Below are positions 8,110-16,600 of a stretch of DNA of 64,000 bases, piece after piece. Both the position numbers and the translations under genes were made by a program. The notes beneath the pieces are model-generated. The model saw only the letters and a program-made list of their open reading frames with translations. It did not search any database and had not been told where the DNA came from. The stretch is from Balanoglossus misakiensis (Eukaryota; Hemichordata): positions 10,292,001-10,356,000 of the forward strand of contig CM082594.2 of the NCBI GenBank assembly GCA_040954595.2. The letters are read 5' to 3'. How positions within the stretch are numbered: the first letter of the stretch is position 1; the number at the start of each line of letters is the position of its first letter.

Positions 8110-9536
8110 CATCATCATCACCATCAAAGACTGACCAATCTCTGCATCGGATTTTAATCAGTTCTAAGCTTTCTTGCATTGTGGTGGTCGTGAAAACGAT
8201 GGCACAGGATCACCGATTATAATCATCATATATGATGTTCTTTTATCAACAGAACAGACACAGTTTCTGATTCTAGCAATCACTCTGGGTTTGTTGTGCG
8301 GCCTTTTATTCATCGCCCTCGTCGTCTTCATAGCCATTTGCATTCGTACCAACCGCCGATATAAGAAGGACGATAAAACCAAACTCCCTGTCCATCCCAT
8401 CGTGGGAGGAGAGCGCCCTCTGTACCACTGGATTGACAATCCTCGCGGCGATACACTATCGACCACTGAGAGCGAGGGTACAGACAACTCCGATGATAAG
8501 CGAATGAACCACTTGCAGAAAAACATGATATATGCCCCCCAACAAAATGTATGTATCTTTAAAAAAACTACGCCATTATAAAACCATTTGAAAATTGGAG
8601 TTAGTCCTAGGTCATCGCTCCATGACATGGCTCATGTAGCTATGGGCAATGTCCTCCGAATCTTTGAATAACTTATGAGGAGTCTTTTGAAAACAAAGAC
8701 AATTAATAATCACCATTTTTTTTCTTTATAGAGTATATTAGTAATACAAAGATTTGCGGCCATATTGGGTGTGTGTGTGTGTTTGGTTGGGGAGCGCATG
8801 GGCGGGTGGTTAGATTGTGGATGGATGGATAGAATATTTGCCTTGTGCAGTACGATTCACTCCAAATTTATTCTTATCAGGGAATGACAGAGCGAAGTGG
8901 ACAACATGAACGCCAGGCGAGGGCGCCCAAGCAACAGCCCAGTTCACGCGGACCAGGAGTTGGTGCCAGGCCAAGGAACGGTGAAAGTGGCTTTGTCACC
9001 CCGTACGTTGCCACTGGCGACGAGGCTGAAAAGCTCTATGGTAGAAACAGTCAGGTAATTTGAATTAAATAAAGATCCACTTTAAAGCTTTGTTAGTTAT
9101 AACTTTTCGCTATGTGTGTCTCTACCACAATTTTTTCTTTAAATTTCTGAAACATGATGAAATGCTTAGTATCAAGCTTATTAACACAACCTCTTAGTAT
9201 AGTCAGCATTGTTACTGTGCATTGCAACTGTGCCAAATTTGTATTCTAGTCCACCAACTAGAATTGATTGACTCATTGTCCATCGCTTCAGGAGAACGTC
9301 AAATTGTCAGTTATAAAATGCAAGAAGCAAATAATAAAAACTATTTTGACACTTGACCTGTCCGACCGAAATCATCTCATTGCCAAGCCATAATTTTTAT
9401 GTTTCATTTTTAGAGCCATCAACGTGACTTCGGTGATCTGTACAAAGCCTATCGTATCCCAGACAAAATACCAGTCCCTAAACGAGACTACGACCTGCCA
9501 CGCGCGCATGCGCATATCCGTGGAGTTCATGAATGA
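1..9536 (+). CDS. HYR / Thr-rich repeat / Calx-beta / EGF-SEA-EGF transmembrane protein, 3' part of gene (15 exons)
   Basis: Gene model assembled by eye. Exons: 1-81 (partial), 239-484, 791-1036, 1133-1375, 1678-1923, 2069-3331, 4094-4447, 5801-5896, 6322-6444, 6850-6977, 7349-7562, 7815-7976, 8253-8548, 8851-9054, 9414-9536 (TGA at 9534). Every junction is AG/GT and the phases agree throughout: phase 1 for nearly all junctions, phase 0 inside the SEA domain and in the tail. The visible product is about 1,340 residues and lacks its N-terminus and signal peptide, which lie left of the window. Domain order is HYR x5, Thr-rich 18-residue repeats, Calx-beta, Pro/Thr linker, EGF, SEA, EGF, membrane helix, cytoplasmic tail. 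It should be a type I surface protein. HYR and Calx-beta are extracellular adhesion folds, and the EGF-SEA-EGF-helix order is that of transmembrane mucins. No single known orthologue is recognised. Additional or alternative exons cannot be excluded in the longer introns. Confidence 0.85.
239..484 (+). CDS. Exon encoding one HYR domain
   Basis: This exon of 246 bases (82 codons) is flanked by a TTGCAG acceptor and a GTACCG donor, phase 1 at both ends. The product starts EPPVFTYCPDNI, has NVSWTEP in the middle and ends with NGNQDEC plus a hydrophobic strand. These are the hallmarks of the hyalin repeat (HYR), an Ig-like extracellular module with two conserved cysteines. NIT and NVS are potential N-glycosylation sites. 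Because the exon is symmetric and holds the whole domain, it can be duplicated or skipped without a frame change. Confidence 0.88.
485..790 (+). other. Intron between HYR exons (306 bp)
   Basis: A phase-1 intron whose 5' 150 bp happens to stay open in the frame of the preceding exon but shows no domain. It contains a TGACGTCA palindrome at 755-762. Nothing else is recognised. Confidence 0.6.
791..1036 (+). CDS. Exon encoding one HYR domain
   Basis: This 246-base phase 1-1 exon has acceptor TTTTGCAG and donor GTATAT. It starts MEPPVFTNCPGNI and contains NVSWTEPGVSDNSGQ and VTYTAEDVDGNQAEC. It is very close to the preceding and following HYR exons, consistent with tandem exon duplication. The two cysteines (NCPGN and QAEC) are retained. 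Confidence 0.88.
1133..1375 (+). CDS. Exon encoding one HYR domain
   Basis: This exon has 243 bases (81 codons), phase 1-1, acceptor TTCTGCAG and donor GTAAAC. It starts ELPWFTYCPHNITVS, contains NVSWTEPMASDNSG and ends VTYTAEDADGNQAEC plus FFVSVE. It is one residue shorter than its neighbours in the loop before the SPYSHF segment, with otherwise complete HYR features. Confidence 0.88.
1376..1677 (+). other. Intron between HYR exons (302 bp)
   Basis: AT-rich phase-1 intron with donor GTAAAC and acceptor TTCCCTTCAG. I see no further feature in it. Confidence 0.6.
1678..1923 (+). CDS. Exon encoding a divergent HYR domain
   Basis: This 246-base phase 1-1 exon has acceptor CCCTTCAG and donor GTAAGT. 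It starts NEPPVFWNCPNDTV, contains FSWTPPSATDNSG and ends IYEAMDDAGNSVGCSFSVTV. Cysteines and core hydrophobics are present, but it lacks the DGNQAEC wording shared by the other four, so it is the oldest or least recently duplicated copy. It is the last HYR module before the Thr-rich stalk. Confidence 0.87.
2069..3331 (+). CDS. Exon encoding Thr-rich mucin-like tandem repeats (18-residue unit)
   Basis: A single 1,263-base phase 1-1 exon (421 codons) has acceptor CGTTTCAG and donor GTATAT. Almost all of it is a 54-bp repeat encoding TTTAGTTIEKTTQKTDAA, about 23 units. Variants carry KEA, REK, RVK, IDK or IQK in place of IEK, and ADT or GST in place of GTT. One unit near 2,870-2,910 has lost 15 bp (ends TTKK), keeping frame. 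There is no cysteine and about half the residues are Thr, so dense O-glycosylation and an extended stalk are expected from knowledge of mucin PTS domains. Unlike classical mucins it has little Pro or Ser and a regular Lys/Glu/Asp charge pattern. The reverse strand also stays open, an artefact of the repeat. Confidence 0.88.
2100..3310 (+). repeat. 54-bp coding minisatellite (VNTR)
   Basis: About 23 direct copies of a 54-bp unit sit inside the Thr-rich exon. Neighbouring copies differ by a few bases, and pairs of variants recur: an R-E-K unit followed by a K-E-A unit occurs twice in succession near 2,370-2,570, and an ADT unit alternates with a GTT unit near 3,050-3,240. This shows that blocks of two units were duplicated. 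The period is divisible by three, so copy-number change keeps the frame. Confidence 0.9.
3332..4093 (+). other. Intron between Thr-rich repeats and Calx-beta exon (762 bp)
   Basis: Phase-1 intron. It contains a short TTTC run at 3477-3497. No additional exon with a recognisable domain was found, and no mobile element is apparent. Confidence 0.6.
3477..3497. repeat. (TTTC)n microsatellite
   Basis: About five copies of a TTTC unit within the 3332-4093 intron. Confidence 0.7.
4094..4447 (+). CDS. Exon encoding a Calx-beta domain
   Basis: This 354-base phase 1-1 exon (118 codons) has acceptor GATGCAG and donor GTAGGC. The product begins GPGNFTFLVDSVHVPEGG, contains DYYTEDITAVAGTHY, GTLRFSDW and VTIAENDVPEDVNKTF, and ends VVTIIDND. 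This is the Calx-beta signature (acidic Ca2+-binding loops, the GTL.F strand, I.DND at the end) known from Na/Ca exchangers, integrin beta4 and FRAS/hyalin-type matrix proteins. It sits between the Thr-rich stalk and the Pro/Thr linker, and its aspartates suggest Ca2+ binding. Confidence 0.9.
5081..5260. mobile_element. 180-bp fold-back (hairpin) element, MITE-like
   Basis: Two arms of about 80 bp (5081-5160 and 5181-5260) are reverse complements of each other. The outermost ATAACACATGAT pairs with ATCATGTGTTAT, the block ATCACGATTTGAAGCCTGC pairs perfectly with its partner, as does GGTGATCTCTGA, and the inner block ACAATATTGATGAT pairs with ATCATCAATATTGT. Between matched blocks lie short CGAGGG / CCCGAG linkers that pair only partly. 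There is no open frame for a transposase, so it would be non-autonomous. No clear target-site duplication is visible. It could also form a strong hairpin in the nuclear pre-mRNA. Confidence 0.7.
5404..5652 (-). pseudogene. Possible fragment of a mobile-element tyrosine recombinase N-terminal region
   Basis: An 82-codon minus-strand frame contains VQLDDILPQTDSKYNKIATN followed by SAVFSK and a stop. The LDDIL...DSK.NK.AT..AV pattern resembles the N-terminal SAM-like region of DUF3504/Crypton-type recombinases that are abundant in marine invertebrates. No catalytic domain follows, so it would be a truncated relic. Upstream of it on the same strand (5690-5720) lies GATTGGCT with a nearby CACGTG, which could be promoter remains. 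The resemblance is from memory of the motif and is weak. Confidence 0.25.
5801..5896 (+). CDS. Short exon encoding a Pro/Thr-rich linker
   Basis: This 96-base phase 1-1 exon has acceptor ACCCACAG and donor GTAAGT. It reads DTTEAAKTESVTTRPRTTAR followed by QGTTQPPTEGPP. It has no fold signature, but the open frame, the exact phase match to both neighbours and the consensus splice sites support it. It continues the O-glycosylated stalk between the Calx-beta and EGF modules. Confidence 0.72.
5897..6321 (+). other. Intron before the first EGF exon (425 bp)
   Basis: AT-rich phase-1 intron with donor GTAAGT. No other feature seen. Confidence 0.6.
6322..6444 (+). CDS. Exon encoding a calcium-binding-type EGF domain
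   Basis: This 123-base phase 1-1 exon has donor GTAAGT; the acceptor ATTGAAG is weak but usable. The product starts DVDECDAVTPPC and contains RGYDCECRPGYF, with six cysteines in EGF spacing. The DVDEC start is the usual Ca2+-binding EGF signature. It is the membrane-distal EGF of the EGF-SEA-EGF set. Confidence 0.85.
6445..6849 (+). other. Intron between EGF and SEA exons (405 bp)
   Basis: Phase-1 intron. From 6609 it is open in the frame of the following SEA exon, but the sequence has no SEA-like features before 6850 and a good TTCTTTCAG acceptor stands there, so it is taken as intronic. Confidence 0.55.
6850..6977 (+). CDS. Exon encoding the N-terminal part of the SEA domain
   Basis: This 128-base exon enters in phase 1 and leaves in phase 0, with acceptor TTCTTTCAG and donor GTAAGT. 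It encodes VRMAIVKFKDLIATYVSDY followed by SNPYSDQYLLVSQMIKQD. The Y.D.Y...S..I pattern is the first strand and helix of SEA domains. It joins in frame to the exon at 7349, which completes the domain. Confidence 0.78.
6978..7348 (+). other. Phase-0 intron splitting the SEA domain (371 bp)
   Basis: Donor GTAAGT and acceptor TTTTTCAG. It interrupts the SEA domain between its first helix and the LGAVLQATF segment. No other feature. Confidence 0.6.
7349..7562 (+). CDS. Exon encoding the C-terminal part of the SEA domain, with GSVGV cleavage-type motif
   Basis: This 214-base exon (phase 0 in, phase 1 out) has acceptor TTTTTCAG and donor GTAATT. It starts LGAVLQATFADYFGIRIS, followed by FYFAGSVGVDTFTFYDIN and TADQVEDALNGAV. 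SEA domains of MUC1, MUC3 and MUC17 type break themselves between Gly and Ser of a GSVVV motif; here the motif is GSVGV (codons 7415-7429), one residue different. Self-cleavage is therefore plausible. With the preceding exon the domain is about 110 residues, the usual SEA size. Confidence 0.85.
7815..7976 (+). CDS. Exon encoding the membrane-proximal EGF domain
   Basis: This 162-base phase 1-1 exon has acceptor CATTTTAG and donor GTATGT. It encodes ASADNPCERPSGNDC, then SLNAICELTASSFTCQCKKGF and a final cysteine at PGRQC, giving six cysteines in EGF order. The insertion between cysteines 5 and 6 (DTSSNKGDRPGRQ) is typical of the EGF that follows the SEA domain in membrane mucins and notch-type repeats. 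Confidence 0.85.
8035..8126. repeat. (CAT)n trinucleotide repeat
   Basis: About 30 CAT/ATC triplets, interrupted by single-base changes (CGC, ACC), lie in the intron between the second EGF exon and the transmembrane exon. It is non-coding in this gene model because the EGF exon ends at 7976. Confidence 0.9.
8253..8548 (+). CDS. Exon encoding the transmembrane helix and first part of the cytoplasmic tail
   Basis: This 296-base exon (phase 1 in, phase 0 out) has acceptor ATCAACAG and donor GTATGT. It starts EQTQF and runs directly into a helix of about 27 hydrophobic residues (LAITLGLLCGLLFIALVVF, then IAICI). The stop-transfer run IRTNRRYKK follows. The tail contains RPLYHWID and NMIYAPQ tyrosine contexts and a Ser/Thr/acidic stretch (STTESEGTDNSDDK). 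Hydrophobicity and the positive-inside rule fit a single-pass type I topology. Confidence 0.87.
8549..8850 (+). other. Intron in the cytoplasmic tail (302 bp)
   Basis: Phase-0 intron with donor GTATGT and acceptor CTTGTGCAG, containing a short GT run at 8769-8783. Nothing else seen. Confidence 0.6.
8851..9054 (+). CDS. Exon encoding the middle of the cytoplasmic tail
   Basis: This 204-base phase 0-0 exon has acceptor CTTGTGCAG and donor GTAATT. It encodes YDSLQIYSYQGMTERSGQ, a Pro/Arg/Gly-rich segment (RAPKQQPSSRGPGVGARPR) and TPYVATGDEAEKLYGRN. No domain is recognised. It contains several tyrosines in hydrophilic contexts that could be phosphorylation sites, which is an inference only. Confidence 0.8.
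9055..9413 (+). other. Last intron (359 bp)
   Basis: Phase-0 intron with donor GTAATT and acceptor CATTTTTAG. No other feature seen. An AATAAA near its start (9066) lies inside the intron and is probably not used as a polyadenylation signal. Confidence 0.55.
9414..9536 (+). CDS. Last exon: C-terminal tail and stop codon
   Basis: The acceptor is CATTTTTAG at 9405-9413 and the exon enters in phase 0. It encodes SHQRDFGDLYKAYRIPD, KIPVPKRDYDLPRAHAHIR and GVHE, then TGA at 9534-9536. The tail ends without a PDZ-binding motif. The frame follows exactly from the preceding exon, and no alternative donor is needed because the stop is in frame. Confidence 0.8.
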   Translation, partial: SHQRDFGDLYKAYRIPDKIPVPKRDYDLPRAHAHIRGVHE

Positions 9537-10640
9537 TTTTTTTCTGAAATAGAAAATGGAGTACTTCTTCAATAAATCGTGAGTCTCCGCCAAAGCCATA
9601 TAATCAGGGAACTTACTGCCAAATGTAATTTCCGGCAATATAATCGATTCATAATTTCCACTTTCATTGTAATTGTAGCAATAATGATTGAAATGGATTT
9701 TTTCTATGACAGTCGGAATACTGTTGTCTACCCCACTTAGATCCACTGTGTATCAGTTCATGGTCCGAAGTAGGATGTCAGACTATACACAACTAACACT
9801 AGTATCATAATTCATAATCTTTAACACTAAATGTATACTAGAAGTCTATTTATTACATAACCCACAGAAGTTATAACTCGTGTCAGTGAACTTTTGTAAT
9901 ATTAAAATAACAGCATTGTCATGGAAACCGTTTAAAACAAATACATCACTGCAGAGACATGGCTGTTATATTAGAGAACAATTAAGTGATTTGATAACGT
10001 TTTGGACCAGGTGCCATTACATACCATCATCTCTTGCACTGTGATGTTTACTTCAGATGTCACGCAGTATTAGCTGGGAGAGATATTATTTGATATACGT
10101 TTGTGGAACAAAGTTTTTTTTCCAAAATTTCCCTTCCTTGTTTCAGTACTATATTTAAACTTCAGGTCTTATCGTATTCAGCATTATAACAAAATTATAC
10201 ACTGCAATATTAAAAAATGACCCCTTCCACAGATTTTCCGCAGAATAGTTTTCCTGACTTTTCAATACTTGAATTTAAAGTCCCTTGACTGAAAAAACGA
10301 TTATACCAAAATCCTGTTTATTCAGTGTGATTAGGCTACGATAAATAAACTTTTCTCAAGAAAACAACTTCCGCCATCTGATTTTGAAGGGGTTAAGTTG
10401 CAATTTTCCAGGTTTTTTGCTTGGTATTATTCAATCAACCAAGAAAATATATAAGAGTATATAACAAAATGTGAATTTTTCGACTTACAAAATATAATTT
10501 GTTACATTTTCGCATGCATAAAACGATGATTTTGAGACCGCAGATGAATTACAGAGAGATTGACACGATCACCTGTTTTATGTAAATCATGCTGTACAGA
10601 TTATTTCGGTACAATAAATAAACTAAATTAAGTTAAAATT
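9537..10640 (+). other. 3' untranslated region
   Basis: AT-rich sequence between the stop codon and the best polyadenylation signal at 10613. Other AATAAA hexamers are at 9571-9576, only 35 bases after the stop, and at 10344-10349. Neither has a convincing GU-rich element downstream. Reverse-strand open frames here have no recognisable content. The cleavage site is inferred to lie about 10-30 bases after 10618. Confidence 0.6.
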
Positions 10641-10686
10641 TTTGTTTTATTGTGTGGTGTTGCTGTTTATTGTTGTGTTTGGTGTT
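10613..10686 (+). terminator. Polyadenylation signal AATAAA with GU-rich downstream element
   Basis: AATAAA at 10613-10618 is followed from about 10641 by a stretch almost entirely of G and T (TGTTTTATTGTGTGGTGTTG and onward to 10685). This is the textbook arrangement for 3' end processing. The GU-rich element ends where the satellite begins at 10687, so transcripts reading past the cleavage site would run into the satellite. Confidence 0.6.
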
Positions 10687-13600
10687 TTCATTTTCTGAAA
10701 AAAATCATGGGTTATAGCTCATGAAAATGTTCAAAAAACGACGATTTTTCGAGTTTGCGAATTTTCAAAATTTCTTCAAATCTTGATAAAAACCATGGGT
10801 TATAGCTCAGGAAAATGTTCAAAAAACGACGATTTTTCGAGTTTGCGAATTTTCAAAATTTCTTCAAATCTTGATAAAAACCATGGGTTATAGCTCAGGA
10901 AAATGTTCAAAAAACGACAATTTTTCGAGTTTGCGAATTTTCCAAATTTCTTCAAATCTTGATAAAAACCATGGGTTATAGCTCAGGAAAATGTTCAAAA
11001 AACGACGATTTTTCGAGTTTGCGAATTTTCCAAATTTCTTCAAATCTTGATAAAAACCATGGGTTATAGCTCAGGAAAATGTTCAAAAAACGACGATTTT
11101 TCGAGTTTGCGAATTTCCAAAATTTCTTCAAATCTTGATAAAAACCATGGGTTATAGCTCAGGAAAATGTTCAAAAAACGACGATTTTTCGAGTTTGCGA
11201 ATTTCCAATTTTCTTCAAATCTTGATAAAAACCATGGGTTATAGCTCAGGAAAATGTTCAAAAAACGACGATTTTTCGAGTTTGCGAATTTTCAAAATTT
11301 CTTCAAATCTTGATAAAAACATGGGTTATAGCTCAGGAAAATGTTCAAAAAACGACGATTTTTCGAGTTTGCGAATTTTCCAAAATTTCTTCAAATCTTG
11401 ATAAAAACCATGGGTTATAGCTCAGGAAAATGTTCAAAAACGACGATTTTTCGAGTTTGCGAATTTTCCAAATTTTTTCAAATCTTGATAAAAACCATTG
11501 GGTTATAGCTCAGGAAAATGTTCAAAAAACGACGATTTTCGAGTTTGCGAATTTTCAAAATTTCTTTAAATCTTGATAAAAACCATGGGTTATAGCTCAG
11601 GAAAATGTTCAAAAAACGACGATTTTTCGAGTTTGCGAATTTTCAAAATTTCTTCAAATCTTGATAAAAACCATGGGTTATAGCTCAGGAAAATGTTCAA
11701 AAAACGACGATTTTTCGAGTTTGCGAATTTTCCAAATTTCTTCAAATCTTGATAAAAACCATGGGTTATAGCTCAGGAAAATGTTCAAAAAACGACGATT
11801 TTTCGAGTTTGCGAATTTTCCAAATTTCTTCAAATCTTGATAAAAACCATGGGTTATAGCTCAGGAAAATGTTCAAAAAACGACGATTTTTCGAGTTTGC
11901 GAATTTTCAAATTTCTTCAAATCTTGATAAAAACCATGGGTTATAGCTCAGGAAAATGTTCAAAAAACGACGATTTTTCGAGTTTGCGAATTTTCCAAAT
12001 TTCTTCAAATCTTGATAAAAACCATGGGTTATAGCTCAGGAAAATGTTCAAAAAACGACGATTTTTCGGAGTTTGCGAATTTCAAAATTTCTTCAAATCT
12101 TGATAAAAACCATGGGTTATAGCTCAGGAAAATGTTCAAAAAACGACGATTTTTCGAGTTTGCGAATTTTCAAAATTTCTTCAAATCTTGATAAAAACCA
12201 TGGGTTATAGCTCAGGAAAATGTTCAAAAAACGACGATTTTTCGAGTTTGCGAATTTTCCAAATTTCTTCAAATCTTGATAAAAACCATGGGTTATAGCT
12301 CAGGAAAATGTTCAAAAAACGACGATTTTTCGAGTTTGCGAATTTTCCAAATTTCTTCAAATCTTGATAAAAACCATGGGTTATAGCTCAGGAAAATGTT
12401 CAAAAAACGACGATTTTTCGAGTTTGCGAATTTTCAAAATTTCTTCAAATCTTGATAAAAACCATGGGTTATAGCTCAGGAAAATGTTCAAAAAACGACG
12501 ATTTTTCGAGTTTGCGAATTTTCAAAATTTCTTCAAATCTTGATAAAAACCATGGGTTATAGCTCAGGAAAATGTTCAAAAAACGACGATTTTTCGAGTT
12601 TGCGAATTTTCCAAATTTCTTCAAATCTTGATAAAAACCATGGGTTATAGCTCAGGAAAATGTTCAAAAAACGACGATTTTTCGAGTTTGCGAATTTTCA
12701 AAATTTCTTCAAATCTTGATAAAAACCATGGGTTATAGCTCAGGAAAATGTTCAAAAAACGACGATTTTTCGAGTTTGCGAATTTTCAAAATTTCTTCAA
12801 ATCTTGATAAAAACCATGGGTTATAGCTCAGGAAAATGTTCAAAAAACGACGATTTTCGAGTTTGCGAATTTTCCAAATTTCTTCAAATCTTGATAAAAA
12901 CCATGGGTTATAGCTCAGGAAAATGTTCAAAAAACGACGATTTTTCGAGTTTGCGAATTTTCCAAATTTCTTCAAATCTTGATAAAAACCATGGGTTATA
13001 GCTCAGGAAAATGTTCAAAAAACGACGATTTTTCGAGTTTGCGAATTTTCCAAATTTCTTCAAATCTTGATAAAAACCATGGGTTATAGCTCAGGAAAAT
13101 GTTCAAAAAACGACGATTTTTCGAGTTTGCGAATTTTCAAAATTTCTTCAAATCTTGATAAAAACCATGGGTTATAGCTCAGGAAATGTTCAAAAAACGA
13201 CGATTTTTCGAGTTTGCGAATTTTCCAAATTTCTTCAAATCTTGATAAAAACCATGGGTTATAGCTCAGGAAAATGTTCAAAAAACGACGATTTTTCGAG
13301 TTTGCGAATTTTTCAAAATTTCTTCAAATCTTGATAAAAACCATGGGTTATAGCTCAGGAAAATGTTCAAAAAACGACGATTTTTCGAGTTTGCGAATTT
13401 TCAAAATTTCTTCAAATCTTGATAAAAACCATGGGTTATAGCTCAGGAAAATGTTCAAAAAACGACGATTTTTCGAGTTTGCGAATTTTCCAAATTTCTT
13501 CAAATCTTGATAAAAACCATGGGTTATAGCTCAGGAAAATGTTCAAAAAACGACGATTTTTCGAGTTTGCGAATTTTCAAAATTTCTTCAAATCTTGATA

Positions 13601-16600
13601 AAAACCATGGGTTATAGCTCAGGAAAATGTTCAAAAAACGACGATTTTTCGAGTTTGCGAATTTTCAAAATTTCTTCAAATCTTGATAAAAACCATGGGT
13701 TATAGCTCAGGAAAATGTTCAAAAAACGACGATTTTTCGAGTTTGCGAATTTTCAAAATTTCTTCAAATCTTGATAAAAACCATGGGTTATAGCTCAGGA
13801 AAATGTTCAAAAAACGACGATTTTTCGAGTTTGCGAATTTTCAAAATTTCTTCAAATCTTGATAAAAACCATGGGTTATAGCTCAGGAAAATGTTCAAAA
13901 AACGACGATTTTTCGAGTTTGCGAATTTTCCAAATTTCTTCAAATCTTGATAAAACCATGGGTTATAGCTCAGGAAAATGTTCAAAAAACGACGATTTTT
14001 CGAGTTTGCGAATTTTCAAAATTTCTTCAAATCTTGATAAAAACCATGGGTTATAGCTCAGGAAAATGTTCAAAAAACGACGATTTTTCGAGTTTGCGAA
14101 TTTTCAAAATTTCTTCAAATCTTGATAAAAACCATGGGTTATAGCTCAGGAAAATGTTCAAAAAACGACGATTTTTCGAGTTTGCGAATTTTCCAAATTT
14201 CTTCAAATCTTGATAAAAACCATGGGTTATAGCTCAGGAAAATGTTCAAAAAACGACGATTTTTCGAGTTTGCGAATTTTCCAAATTTCTTCAAATCTTG
14301 ATAAAAACCATGGGTTATAGCTCAGGAAAATGTTCAAAAACGACGATTTTTCGAGTTTGCGAATTTTTCCAAATTTCTTCAAATCTTGATAAAAACCATG
14401 GGTTATAGCTCAGGAAAATGTTCAAAAAACGACGATTTTTCGAGTTTGCGAATTTTCAAAATTTCTTCAAATCTTGATAAAAACCATGGGTTATAGCTCA
14501 GGAAAATGTTCAAAAAACGACGATTTTTCGAGTTTGCGAATTTTCAAAATTTCTTCAAATCTTGATAAAAACCATGGGTTATAGCTCAGGAAAATGTTCA
14601 AAAAACGACGATTTTTCGAGTTTGCGAATTTTCCAAATTTCTTCAAATCTTGATAAAAACCATGGGTTATAGCTCAGGAAAATGTTCAAAAAACGACGAT
14701 TTTTCGAGTTTGCGAATTTTCCAAATTTCTTCAAATCTTGATAAAAACCATGGGTTATAGCTCAGGAAAATGTTCAAAAACGACGATTTTTCGAGTTTGC
14801 GAATTTTCAAAATTTCTTCAAATCTTGATAAAAACCATGGGTTATAGCTCAGGAAAATGTTCAAAAAACGACGATTTTTCGAGTTTGCGAATTTTCAAAA
14901 TTTCTTCAAATCTTGATAAAAACCATGGGTTATAGCTCAGGAAAATGTTCAAAAAACGACGATTTTTCGAGTTTGCGAATTTTCAAATTTCTTCAAATCT
15001 TGATAAAAACCATGGGTTATAGCTCAGGAAAATGTTCAAAAAACGACGATTTTTCGAGTTTGCGAATTTTCCAAATTTCTTCAAATCTTGATAAAAACCA
15101 TGGGTTATAGCTCAGGAAAATGTTCAAAAAACGACGATTTTTCGAGTTTGCGAATTTTCCAAATTTCTTCAAATCTTGATAAAAACCATGGGTTATAGCT
15201 CAGGAAAATGTTCAAAAAACGACGATTTTTCGAGTTTGCGAATTTTCAAAATTTCTTCAAATCTTGATAAAAACCATGGTTATAGCTCAGGAAAATGTTC
15301 AAAAAACGACGATTTTTCGAGTTTGCGAATTTTCCAAATTTCTTCAAATCTTGATTAAAAACCATGGGTTATAGCTCAGGAAAATGTTCAAAAAACGACG
15401 ATTTTTCGAGTTTGCGAATTTTCAAAATTTCTTCAAATCTTGATAAAAACCATGGGTTATAGCTCAGGAAAATGTTCAAAAAACGACGATTTTTCGAGTT
15501 TGCGAATTTTCAAAATTTCTTCAAATCTTGATAAAAACCATGGGTTATAGCTCAGGAAAATGTTCAAAAAACGACGATTTTTCGAGTTTGCGAATTTTCA
15601 AAATTTCTTCAAATCTTGATAAAAACCATGGGTTATAGCTCAGGAAAATGTTCAAAAAACGACGATTTTTCGAGTTTGCGAATTTTCAAAATTTCTTCAA
15701 ATCTTGATAAAAACCATGGGTTATAGCTCAGGAAAATGTTCAAAAAACGACGATTTTTCGAGTTTGCGAATTTTCAAAATTTCTTCAAATCTTGATAAAA
15801 ACCATGGGTTATAGCTCAGGAAAATGTTCAAAAAACGACGATTTTTCGAGTTTGCGAATTTTCCAAATTTCTTCAAATCTTGATAAAAACCATGGGTTAT
15901 AGCTCAGGAAAATGTTCAAAAAACGACGATTTTTCGAGTTTGCGAATTTTCCAAATTTCTTCAAATCTTGATAAAAACCATGGGTTATAGCTCAGGAAAA
16001 TGTTCAAAAAACGACGATTTTTCGAGTTTGCGAATTTTCCAAATTTCTTCAAATCTTGATAAAAACCATGGGTTATAGCTCAGGAAAATGTTCAAAAAAC
16101 GACGATTTTTCGAGTTTGCGAATTTTCAAAATTTCTTCAAATCTTGATAAAAACCATGGGTTATAGCTCAGGAAAATGTTCAAAAAACGACGATTTTTCG
16201 AGTTTGCGAATTTTCCAAAATTTCTTCAAATCTTGATAAAAACCATGGGTTATAGCTCAGGAAAATGTTCAAAAAACGACGATTTTTCGAGTTTGCGAAT
16301 TTTCCAAATTTCTTCAAATCTTGATAAAAACCATGGGTTATAGCTCAGGAAAATGTTCAAAAAACGACGATTTTTCGAGTTTGCGAATTTTCCAAATTTC
16401 TTCAAATCTTGATAAAAACCATGGGTTATAGCTCAGGAAAATGTTCAAAAAACGACGATTTTCGAGTTTGCGAATTTTCAAAATTTCTTCAAATCTTGAT
16501 AAAAACCATGGGTTATAGCTCAGGAAAATGTTCAAAAAACGACGATTTTTCGAGTTTGCGAATTTTCAAAATTTCTTCAAATCTTGATAAAAACCATGGG

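Noticed and set aside
8164-8628. 154-codon minus-strand frame opposite the transmembrane exon
   Set aside because: It overlaps the well-supported plus-strand exon at 8253-8548 and has no recognisable domain.
9372-9746. 124-codon minus-strand frame in the 3' UTR and last exon
   Set aside because: It overlaps the last coding exon and the UTR and has no domain. AT-rich chance frame.
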